Assembly (NCBI GenBank): GCA_003550305.1
Contig: QKYT01000166.1
Span: 85,185 to 111,974 of the forward strand
DNA length: 26,790 nt
Origin: Glomus cerebriforme
Taxonomy: Eukaryota; Glomeromycota; Glomeromycetes; Glomerales; Glomeraceae
Reading direction: 5' to 3'
The notes beneath the pieces are model-generated. The model searched no databases. It was not told the origin of the DNA and worked only from the letters and a program-made list of their open reading frames with translations. The position numbers and the translations under genes were made by a program. Positions 1 through 9,967 of the stretch are shown here, piece after piece. Numbering within the stretch: the stretch's first letter is position 1; every line of letters begins with the position of its first letter.

Positions 1-607
1 GATAACCATAGTGGTAAATAATTATAACCTCCATCTGTAAGTAATCGGGCAACACTTTCCGACGCGACTGTACTTGAATATTGCATGACGAATTAAATGA
101 ATTCTTCCACCACCCATAGAATATTGTATCTAAGTTAAATATTAGTAATTTATTAATTACAAGTATTTTTTTCAGTTTGAAATTCAAATTTTACCATGTT
201 CTGTCACTTCTGTCCAATCTGCAACATGGAACATATGGCAACGCCTTCTGGTGAAGTTAATGGATACTTTACAAGTACATTGGAATAAATTATGTTTTTT
301 ACATGAAACGAGATATAAACATGCAATTTTAGGAACTTCTTCATCCTCATCATCAGATGAATTTGATTATGTGAGAGTCTGGCGATGTAATCAGGTTCAT
401 TATCAAATTGTAATAAATGAATTTCATTATTAGCTAGATCCTCTTGTTAACATGCGGGTGCTAACGTAATGTCTGCCTAAACGACTGGAAGCCAGCTGTT
501 GTAGCATTTTAGTATCAAAGTCTAGTGTAGGTTCATCATCAGAATCTTCGAATTCTTGGAATTCTTGATGACAAACTGTGTGGAAATAAGTCAACCTCGC
601 TGTTCAT
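1..607 (-). pseudogene. Decayed protein-coding remnant, partial at left edge
   Basis: Three consecutive stretches of protein-like sequence are readable on the minus strand, but in different frames. From about 600 to 435 there is an acidic segment with EFEDSDDEPTLDFDTKML, ended by a stop. From about 440 to 350, in a shifted frame, comes NNEIHLLQFDNEPDYIARL. From about 355 to 195, shifted again, comes SSDDEDEEVPKIACLYLVSC and a Cys/His-rich stretch. A plausible intron (194 to 130, GTAAAA...TTTAACTTAG with a CTAATAT branch site) follows. Downstream of it one frame stays open to the edge, while another gives the more protein-like ARLLTDGGYNYLPLWL. A TATATAAAT lies just upstream near 616-630, and an ATG at 607-605 is in yet another frame. 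I do not recognise the family. Repeated frame changes favour a pseudogene, but an unmodelled multi-exon gene is possible. Confidence 0.35.
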
Positions 608-639
608 TTTTTATTTATATAATATTTCTCACGATAGAC

Positions 640-1490
640 GATTAGATTCTATAAATGTTAAATAGGAAAAAAGAAGCTTATTATCGTAAAAATTTGTATC
701 AAGTGTAAGAAAGAAATATTTTACAAGAAAAATCTAAATGATGCAATAAAATAAGTAATTAATCACATCCGAATCATATGATAAAAATATATGATATGCA
801 ATAAATATGTAATTAGAAATACGCGTCGCAAATTCTGCGAAGCTTGCCAAAATGTGGTGAAAAAGAATGTGTTCATAGATTCATTGTAGAGAAATTGAAT
901 TGCAGTATATACAGTATTTCTATTTACTTTCCTTCAATTGTACTTTTTATATTTTTACCTAATAATAGTGCAAAATACCTGTTAAAAGCTATCTTTGAGT
1001 GAATTATTTTTTGGTTATAATAAATTACCTGCTTTATAGAAACTCATAATCCTAAATTCTTTCATGTTTAAGCCTTTTTCTTTTGATTATTTATTTAGAA
1101 TATAAGAAATAGTTATTTTATTATAAATATTTTTAGTTTGTATAAGACTAGTAATGCCAACACTTTCTCAACATAATTTACACAAAATTTTATTTTCTAA
1201 ACATTTGGTAAATCACGGGTGGTCCTATAGATAATATAGATACGTTTTCGCCGATCAATTTGAACAGCTAACCACATTCGAATATAATATTAATTTAATT
1301 TACCACCCTGCTTTACTTTTTTTTATCTTCCTATTATTCGTATAACAAAAATAGTAAATTATACGGTTTTATATTATCGATTTGTTTAACCTTGTTTTCC
1401 CTATTTTTGAAATTTATGAATTAACAATTAAACTTTAATTATAAATAGGAAAAAGTTAATTCTCTTATGGAAATAATGTATCAACCAAAA
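640..1490. other. Intergenic AT-rich stretch
   Basis: I see no open reading frame of convincing composition, no RNA gene and no repeat of note here. An isolated ACGCGT occurs near 821-826. The stretch forms the distal upstream region of P450 A. Confidence 0.5.
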
Positions 1491-1493
1491 TTT

Positions 1494-1504
1494 CGGAGCT
1501 TCCG
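1494..1504. promoter_or_regulatory. CGGA-N3-TCCG inverted repeat upstream of P450 A
   Basis: The site reads CGGAGCTTCCG. With its leading T it is identical over 12 bases to the minus-strand site upstream of P450 B (13779 to 13768). It ends 66 bp before the P450 A start codon and about 20 bp before its TATA box. The CGG...CCG form is typical of dimeric fungal zinc-cluster factors; the factor itself is inferred. Confidence 0.55.
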
Positions 1505-1524
1505 TAGCCGAGAATGAAAAATAT

Positions 1525-1532
1525 TATATAAA
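1525..1532 (+). promoter_or_regulatory. TATA box of P450 A
   Basis: TATATAAA, 38 bp before the ATG at 1571 and downstream of the CGGA-N3-TCCG site. Order and spacing suit a core promoter. Confidence 0.5.
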
Positions 1533-1570
1533 AGACGCTAGAAATGAACCTTTTATTAATAAGAAAAAAA

Positions 1571-3496
1571 ATGTTTTTAATTAAAATTTTTGATCTTTTT
1601 CAACCGTATCAAACGGTTATTTTAGGATGTATTTTAGTGGGATCTCTTTATATTTTAAAGCGTCCTCGTGGACCAAAAATGGTAATGAATTTATTGAATT
1701 AACTCCTAATATATATATGATTATAAAGAAATTATAAGTAAATTTGAAATAATTTTCTTTTATATTAACTAGAATATGCCACCTGTTGTCCCTTATAATA
1801 TCCCAATTATTGGACACACTTATAGTTATATGTTTGATTCCGAAAAATTCCTTAAACAATGTAGAGACGAGGTAATAAAAAAAATTTGTTTTTTTTTTAA
1901 AAAAAAATAAATTACTGTATCACTTACGACAGAGATAACTATTATTAGTACGGTGAAATATTTACCATATATATATGGGGACAATTAACAACATTAATCG
2001 GTATATTTAAAATAAAATTGAGTTTGTTCGTTGTATTATCTTGACACAAAAATTTCTTTTTAACAAATTTATTAAAAAATATAGGAAAAGAATTTTTACA
2101 AGAAGTTTTCGCTAAAGAAGAAATATTTGATTTTAGTGAAGCATTTAAAAGAAAAATGCCGGGAGACTTAATTTTTGTTCATAATAATGGATTTGGAGAT
2201 ACCAAATATAATTCAAAAGTTGCTAAAGAATACATTTCAAATAAACTAGAATTGTATAATAAAAGAATGCAAAAATGTCTTCATAACGCTATTGACAAAT
2301 ATATCGGTGATTGTTCAGAACCTAAAGTGATTAATAATTTATTTAAACCTATATCAAAAATTATATCAACACCAATTGCAAATATTTTTATCGGAGAAGT
2401 AAGTGAAAAAAAAAAAAATAAATAATTGATTTATTATAAATCTATAAATAATAAAATGATAAATATTATTATAATTATAGGAAGAATCTCAATCTGAAGA
2501 TATTATAAATACTTTTGCTGAATTTACTAGTGATGCTGCAATGTTTTTTGGATTCCCGCCAATTTTTGATTTCATTTATCCAGGACTTCAATATTATATT
2601 TATCGGTATGTTATTAAAAGTGTTTTAACTGCAACTTTTATCGTTATATTACTTATCTATTAACTTTTTATTGAATTAGCATTATTTTATGGTTAGGATT
2701 GTATAATCCAGCAACCAAACATCGAAATGTACTCGTTAAACATATTAAACATCAAGTTGATAAGCGTTTANGAGAGAAACAAAAATATGGTGATTCGTGG
2801 AAACGTCCTAATGATGTACTTCAAAATTTTATGGAAGAAGAAAGGCTTGATCCTAATAATGTTAATTATGCGGCAATAGCTGATAAAATGGGTGTATTTA
2901 TTTTCGCATCAATTTATTCAACGTCAAAAAGCTGTACCAACACCTTCATTGACCTTGCATCTCGATCTGAATATATGCAAGAATTATATGAAGAACAGCT
3001 TGAGGTACAGAAAGATGCGAGGGAAGATGGTATACTCCCTTCAGAAAGTCTTGAAAAAATGAAAAAATTAGATAGTCTAATTAAAGAATCTTTTAGACTT
3101 GCTGGTGATATATCTCTACTTTCTCATGCTGTATTAAAAGATTATACGTTTTCAAATGGAATTCAACTACCAAAAGATCATATCATCGAGGTTTATTCTG
3201 ATGATATTGTTTATGATGAATCATTACAAGGTCAAAATCCAAAATCATTTGAACCATTTAGACATATAAATGATTCTTCTGCTGCAAAAGTTAGCCGTAG
3301 TCATGTAGTGTTTGGTGGTGGTAAACATGCATGTCCTGGAAGATATTTTGCCGTAAATGAGATTAAATTTTTGATGCATGATGCTATATTAAAATATAAT
3401 TTCCGTACAGAAAGTGGAAAAATAGAAGAAAAAATGCACATAGGACCTTTTACTATTCCAAGTTCTTGTGGTATCGTTTTTGAAAACAGAAAGTAG
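1571..3496 (+). CDS. Cytochrome P450 (paralogue A)
   Basis: Haem-thiolate monooxygenase, probably anchored in the ER; substrate unknown. Exons: 1571-1681, 1773-1871, 1949-2000, 2085-2398, 2481-2605, 2680-3496 (505 aa, normal P450 length). The frame closes exactly at every junction. The N-terminus has a hydrophobic anchor (ILGCILVGSLYIL) followed by basic KRPRGPK and a proline-rich hinge (PPVVPYNIP). The ExxR motif is ESFR (370-373), the PERF-like motif is FEPFRH, and the haem loop is FGGGKHACPGRYFA with ligand Cys452. The I-helix reads ASIYST (310-315), where the paralogue at 11733-13654 has ASVHTT. One ambiguous base at 2771 gives an unknown residue. The I-helix style recalls fungal P450s with an A-x-x-H-T-T motif rather than AGxDT, as in ent-kaurene oxidase-like families; that assignment is tentative. 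Start chosen because it follows the TATA box and restores the anchor. Confidence 0.93.
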
Positions 3497-3672
3497 TATT
3501 AATGCACAGTAAAAATTTTCATATTTCATATTAAATTTTGTATAATTGCGTTGTTTTTGTTGTTTTTAAAAAATAAGCTACTATTAAAATCTATATGACG
3601 TGTCACACTATATTGTGCTCAATATTTGACATTAATTTAACTGATGTAAATTGAATTACATTCAGAATAAAG

Positions 3673-3683
3673 TTTACGCGAAA
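3673..3683. promoter_or_regulatory. Possible E2F/MBF-like site upstream of MCM8
   Basis: TTTACGCGAAA (TTTCGCGTAAA on the minus strand) lies 74 bp before the MCM8 ATG. It contains the TTTCGCG/ACGCGAAA core used by E2F- and SBF/MBF-type G1/S regulators, which commonly control DNA replication and repair genes. One site only, so tentative. Confidence 0.35.
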
Positions 3684-3757
3684 CAATCATAACTTTTTTT
3701 TTCTGTTTTAAATATTTTTTCTAAATATCTTACAAAAATACAATTTAATCAATTAAA

Positions 3758-6700
3758 ATGAGCAATATAAATCAAAATTCTTCTAAATTTGCTTTGGATT
3801 ATGAACCAGAGATTTCGAACGTTCTTCAAAATACATTCGTTTCTCGTGTTTCTGATAAAAATGACGAAAAAAATCAAGAACCTGTAATTTCTTTTAATGA
3901 CTTGACGGAAAATAATATAGGTCAGCTTATATTATTTTTAAAAGGTTATTTTTCTATCATATTAGTCAGCTTATTGTAATATCATATATAGGAAAAAAGG
4001 TCTCGATACGTGGCTTAGTAACTCATGCATCTGGTATAAAATTATTGACGTCTGAAGTTAGTTTCAAGTGTATTGAATGTCAAAATATCCAAATACTTGG
4101 ATATAATAATGGGGGAAGATATTATTATTTTCCATTAAAATGTAAATCACTCGGGTGTAAAAGTAAAAGGTTTACCCCTATAATACCTACAACAGAATTT
4201 AGCGAAAAAGATGAAAATGATACTTTTTCCTATTTAAATAAATTTAGGTAAATTTAATAAAACGAATATTATGTTGTTTCAATTTATAAACAAAACTTTT
4301 TTCGACAGAATGCAAGAAGTCTGGAACGAAAGTGAAAATGAAAATGGTCTTCCCAAGGTCATTGACTGTGAATTTCGTAATAATTTGGTGGATAAAGTCA
4401 AACCAGGTGACTTTGTTGCTGTCAAAGGCAAACTTCAAGTTCATGAAATCTCTGGTGAAGTCAGCTTTTCTTTTTCTTTTATAAATTAATTCTGTGCCAC
4501 TAGGATTAAAAGTTATTACTGACTTTTTTTGCTTAGAAACTAATGATAATAATAAAGGCAATTCTATGATGCATCATCTTTATATCGACACTATGGATGT
4601 AAAGAAAGTATCAATATATGATCAATATATTGGTACTGCGTCAACGGAAGAAAACATGTTTTCATTAAGAGATCTATATAACATTAAACAAGTTACCATT
4701 ACATCTCATGACCTTTTCAAAGTATTAAAAAGTCATTCACTTTTTTTTTTTGTTTATTTTTTTAATTAATTATTAATAATTTAATTAATTGAATTATTTA
4801 GCGCATTGTAAATTCGTATTGTTCTCCAGTTTATGGACACGAACTTATTAAGGGTATAATAAAATTATATGTTATTATATCCAATTGTAAACAAGTTTAA
4901 ATTTAAGTTCTTCAATCAGCTGGAATATTGCTTTCAATATTCGGAAAAGATGATAATGGTGCAATTCATATTCTTCTAGTCGGTTAGTTTAGTGGCTAAT
5001 AAAATAAACCGAACCCATTTATATTCTCGTAATTTTTACTTAATTATTCTTTTAAAGGTGATCCTGGAACAGATAAAATAGAATTGCTTTTAGCAGTTAA
5101 CTCCATATCGCCAAACACAGTATTTACGCCAATAAATAGAGGCGATGAATTTTCAATTTTACCTACTTTGAAATATGACAGATATTTTAATGAATGGATC
5201 CTGGAAGCTGGTATAATTACTTTAATAAGTTTAAATGAAAAAATAAATACACAAATTTAAAATTTTGTGTTTAGGTTCATTGGCATTGAGCAATAAAGGA
5301 ATCTGCCGAATTGATGATTTTGAAAAAATCGGCAAATTCGATGCTTTTGCTGAGACTATAGACAGAAAGTCGTTTCCGTAAGTTGAGAAAATTTTTCTTT
5401 TAAAAAAAATTTTTTTACTAAATTGTTCAATTTATAGTGTTGGCAAATATGGGGTTAGGTGTTCACTCAAAACTCAAACAAATATCATGTAAGTTAGTCT
5501 TTTAAATAAAAAATTTAAGCATCTGCATTGTTTTACCTGCATTGTCCGTTATAGAGCCTCTGCTAACCCAATCGATGGACATTACAAGTACTGTATATAA
5601 ACAATAATTGAAAGTTTGAATGTTGATTTTTTTTTAAAAAAAATAAATTTAATTCTTTATTATTAATATTAATTAGCAAAAGCAAAACATTGTCAGAGAA
5701 CTTGAAAATAAGTAATGCTCTGTTATCAAATTTTGATCTCGTTTTTTTATTGCTGGATGCCCCTGATGAAGAGATGGATCGTTATCTCTCAGAGCGTGTT
5801 ATGACGGTTTGTAATGATTTTTTTTTTAAAAAAAAAATGATTGTGGTTGTGATTTTTTAGAAAAAAAATCAAATTTTAGGTACATTCTGGATTGTATCCC
5901 GAAGATGAATCACAAAGATATGGTATAATTGCGTCAAAATACTGCAATTACTATGCATAAAATAATAACTTTCCTTTCTTTCTAGTACCTGCAATAAATA
6001 GAAATCAAATGACGGATATTCCGTTATCTGAACGTTTAAAATACGGTTTAGACGATGAAAATATGGAAATACTTCCTATAGAACTTCTTAAAAAATACGT
6101 TGCTTATGCACACAAATATGTTCATCCACGGTATATAATAAAATCATTTTTAAAATCTTTTATATGTGACTTTATTAATTATTTCATTATAGCTTATCAG
6201 AGGAGGCTCGTTTGATGATAAAACTCTTTTACATAAATATGGGTCATAAATATCTTTCTATGTGTGAAACAAATATTACAATTCGTCAATTAGAGTCATT
6301 GATTAGATTGGCACAAGCACGAGCAAGAATGGAATTGCGAGATATAGTAACATGTTCGGATGTTGAAGATGTTGCTGAGATTGTGTAGATGAAATTTTTT
6401 CTCTAGTCTTTGGTTATTAATTCTTTTTCTAGTCTTTAATTTATTAATGAATTTATCTATTCTAGTGAATTCTGTTTATTTAGAATTCAAAGAGATGAAT
6501 TTGGAAATTCTCGATCGAGAAAAGGCAGGAAATTAGGAATGCAGAATGAAGCAAGAAGGTGAAATTATTTTGAATATTAACCAATTTTATCAAATAAGAT
6601 TAATCCATTTTCACTTTATTAATAGATTCTTGGGAGAATTGCAAAAACAAGAAAATGCTAAAGGAAGTGATATATTTACTATGCAAGAAATGCAACAAAT

Positions 6701-6885
6701 CGCGACAGGTAGCAAAATATGATTCGTAGAATATTAAAAATTGATTTTCACAAATTTTTAATATTTTTTTCTAATTAATAGATTATAAAATTCAATGTGA
6801 TAATTTTCAAGGGTTTATTGATTATCTTAATGAGCAGAGCTTGTTGCTTAAAAAAGGACCTGGGACATTTCAATTAAGAACATAA
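3758..6885 (+). CDS. MCM8: MCM8-like helicase-family protein with substituted ATPase motifs
   Basis: MCM8, with MCM9, acts in homologous recombination and replication-fork repair in the nucleus. Exons: 3758-3944, 3992-4247, 4309-4454, 4504-4721, 4802-4853, 4920-4982, 5058-5210, 5275-5377, 5438-5488, 5555-5587, 5677-5806, 5880-5922, 5986-6130, 6193-6384, 6484-6558, 6626-6708, 6782-6885; 2034 nt, 677 aa, every phase matching. Order: OB fold with zinc ligands C89, C92, C113, C118; AAA+ domain; C-terminal winged helix ending in LLKKGPGTFQL. MCM8-type segments include KSKTLSENLKISNALLS, ITIRQLESLIRLAQARAR, DEFGNS and the final LLKKGP. Key ATPase residues differ from the family: Walker A is GDPGTDKI (308-315) instead of GDPGxGKS, Walker B is IDDF instead of IDEF, and the arginine-finger position in LLSRFD is Asn439. 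Sensor-1 ASANP is kept. Probably a catalytically weak or inactive MCM8. Shorter at the N-terminus than animal MCM8 as I remember it (about 840 aa). Confidence 0.9.
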
Positions 6886-7237
6886 GTACAAATGAATGAT
6901 AATTGATAAAAGGACATTTTACCTTTATTATAAAACAACACATTTTTCACTACAGTATTTAATTATCATAAAAATGGAAAATATGCAGTTTAAATATGAG
7001 CATTTATGCATGCAGTTTTATTATTTTGATTGGTTCATCAATTACATCAATTGAAAATCTTTATTATAAAAAAATTTTCCTATATAAAAAAGTCTATGAA
7101 CTTTGTCATCATTGAATTCAAAAAGTCACTTTCTTTTCAACCCTCGTGCTAGCCGTGAGGAGCTTTAAAACAGTCGTCATATACTTTAGAAGAGTAATAA
7201 TATCTTAGAGAATTTCTTTGAGAGAAATTACTAAAAA
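6886..7237 (+). promoter_or_regulatory. Upstream region of the adenylate kinase gene with CCAAT and TATA elements
   Basis: A reverse CCAAT box (GATTGG) lies at about 7028-7033 and a TATA box, TATATAAAAA, at 7081-7090. They stand about 205 and 150 bp before the ATG at 7238. CCAAT boxes bind the HAP complex, which often controls mitochondrial genes in fungi; that fits the leader on the product. No other gene is visible in the gap. Confidence 0.4.
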
Positions 7238-9706
7238 ATGACGACTTTTTTATCACCACTTACTACTAGAATTTCTCGGAATGTCTCGCCAAGTACGAGA
7301 CGTATCATTTCTACTTGGAAAGCAACATCCCTCATTAAAACTAGTAAACTTGGCTCAATTTTACCGCTATATACGATATCAAATCCGAAATCCTATCTAC
7401 ATGCATTATCATCTTCGAGCATTAATACTTCTAATTTGAATTTCGTAAATAAAAATTCATACGCTGTCATTAAAAATTTAGAAAATATCCGGGGAATATC
7501 AACTTCAAGACTTCGTGCATTTCCCCCAAGTACAGAAATACCGAAATTTCAACCAAATATTAACACTGTTAGATATTTGCCCTTACCATCAGACACTTTG
7601 TGCGGTGAATATATTTTGTAATTCAAAAGTTTTAGTAGCATGTACAAATGTTATTATGTATTAAATCTGGCATTTTTTAGGACCAGTTAGTTCACAAATA
7701 TCTCCTGAGGTAGGAACTCCTGAGGAAACAGAGGTCCAAAGGTATAAACCTTTTTTTTGGGGGTAAATTTGATACGAATATTCTAACTTTGTTGTACAAT
7801 TATTTAGATTTAATGAAATTAAGAATGCAAAATTGATATTCAACCAATCCTGGAAGAATGTCGAAGATGAGTATGGACGGGAGAACCTCTGGTAAATTAT
7901 GATTTTTGTTGATTATGTCAATTTTTTTTTAATAATATCACATCATATTTACAATTCAAACTCAGTCTACCAAGGGAGATTATATGGTTAATGGGAGCAC
8001 CAGCATCAGGAAAGGTGATTAATTTCTCTTTTTTTATTCATTGTTATTATTTTTTTTTTTTAATCAATTAATTTATTTATATATTTCTAGGGAACACACA
8101 CTAAATCATTGTTAAAAGCACGTGGCATCGATAATCCGCCTATAATTATGTCAAAGCTTTTAACATCTCCAGAATGCCAAGAATTGATTAATAAAGGGCA
8201 AATGATCAGTAAGTAAATAAATATTTTTTTTTTATACAAATTTTTTTTTTTTTACTAATAAATTCTTTTCTCTTTCAATCGTATGTTAGGTGATGGAAAA
8301 GTTCTCGAATGTCTATTTCGAGCACTCCTCGATTGCAATCCAACAGTGGGTTGTCTTGTCGATGGGTTTCCGCGAACAGAAATTCAAGTAGAGTGTTTAA
8401 AATTATTATACGATAAAATGCATGAGTTACGGCGAGAATTTTGGGACACACCTTTGAAAGAGAAATTTCCGTACGTTATATATAAAGATTACTTTCATTT
8501 TCTTGTTTGTTTCTAAAAATATATGTTAGGTTCCCCATTTAATTGCAATGATGAATTTAGACGACCTACATTTCGAATCTGCGTTCTATATGTAGATGAG
8601 GAAGTATCAGTGGAACGCCAATTAATGCGTGGAAAACAAATCCAAGAACATAATGCCATGGTTCGACAAACTGGCCAAGATGAATTGATTGAAGAAAGGG
8701 TCACTGATTACGATGAAATGGTATGTATAATCTTTGTCATCTTTATATTGAAGTTGTTAAATTTCTTTTCAAATTTTTTTGGATTTATTTGAACTTGTTA
8801 CAGCTGATCAGAGCCCGGTATAAAATATTTAAAGAGCATTTTGGTGCCTTAATGAAACTTGCAAAAATCTTTCCTTTTCGTAAGTCTAGAATTTTATTTT
8901 AAGTGATTTTATTTAAGTAGATATACTCAAAATAACACTTTAATTCATTGATTCATTTTAGATTTAATCAATGCTGTTGGAACAATTGAAGAGGTGATGC
9001 AAGTGATTATTAAAGAATTTGAGTATCAGAGTTCGCTTGAACTTGGTATGATTAGATTTTTTTAAACGATAATGATTTATGTAAATTCAAATAGCTTAAT
9101 GTAAATTTAATATTTTTATTTTTTATTTATAGATCACGATACATATGATGCAATTGCACATATACCATTAGCTACAAAGATTAGTATACATGCGAGACAA
9201 GATTTAATCAGTCGACTTGAACATTATCAAAATACTGAACCAGAATTATTCTTAAAGGCTATACAATTCGTAAACAACTGTGTTATCCCTATGATTCAAA
9301 GACATGCAATTAGTGGGCATGCACTTGTTCGCACGTACGTACGAAATTGACTTGTTTTATTTGTAAAAGAAATATGAAACGCCTAAAAAAAAATTTTTTT
9401 TTAGGACGTCACAAGATTTAGAGAATCAACATCTTGTAGATATGATTATGGATGTTTTATCAGAACGAGGTTATCATGTTATGTTTGATGATCGAGTCCG
9501 AGAAATTCCTGCTAGAATTAATCCTGATACATGGAAAATTATTTTGGAAAAGTAATTAATATCTACTTTTTTACTTTTTTACTAAATTTTAAATTTCATA
9601 TTTTTAAAAATGATTTCATCTTTTTTTTTTCTTTAGGCGACACGATTATATGTTTAGTTTACGCTTCCCCAAACACATTATTCAACCACTTGAACAGAAA
9701 TTCTAA
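7238..9706 (+). CDS. Adenylate kinase with mitochondrial-type leader and C-terminal extension
   Basis: Reversible phosphotransfer between ATP and AMP. Exons: 7238-7604, 7681-7741, 7808-7891, 7966-8014, 8091-8208, 8290-8470, 8561-8720, 8804-8879, 8962-9045, 9133-9334, 9405-9551, 9637-9706; 1599 nt, 532 aa, all phases matching. Residues 1 to about 60 are rich in Ser, Thr and Arg with almost no acidic residues, as in a mitochondrial presequence. The P-loop is GAPASGKGT (181-189, family GxPGxGKGT, with Ala for Gly at 184). The AMP-site motif is DGFPRT (251-256), followed by VECLKLLYDKM. The motif VLYVDEEVSVERQLMRGK precedes the lid-region arginines. Residues from about 394 to 532 form a region I do not recognise, containing FDDRVREIPARINPDTW. 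Canonical adenylate kinases are about 220-240 aa, so both ends are extended. The kinase part resembles the long organellar adenylate kinases of plants more than the short fungal ones (impression only). Confidence 0.88.
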
Positions 9707-9967
9707 GTGAATTATCGGCATTAATCTTTATAGCAAAAATTTAGGAATTATAAATACAATGGAACAATTAACTTTTAACTAATATTTATTTTACCTACGT
9801 ACATTGAACAATTAGACATTTTTTAAAAAATTCATAGACATATAAAATTCATTTTTTAGACGATAGAAACAAAAAAAATTATAGAATTTTAAAATACAAT
9901 AATATATATTTATTCTGAATAAAAATACTTTTAAAGTATATTAAAATAAATTTTCCTTATAAATCAC

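Noticed and set aside
251..433. Plus-strand 60-aa open frame with a Ser run
   Set aside because: It is the antisense of the acidic Ser/Asp-rich minus-strand peptide, has no splice support and ends at once; the minus-strand reading is more protein-like.
4244..4561. Minus-strand 105-aa open frame
   Set aside because: Lies opposite MCM8 exons 3 and 4, which join in phase and carry family motifs; no independent support.
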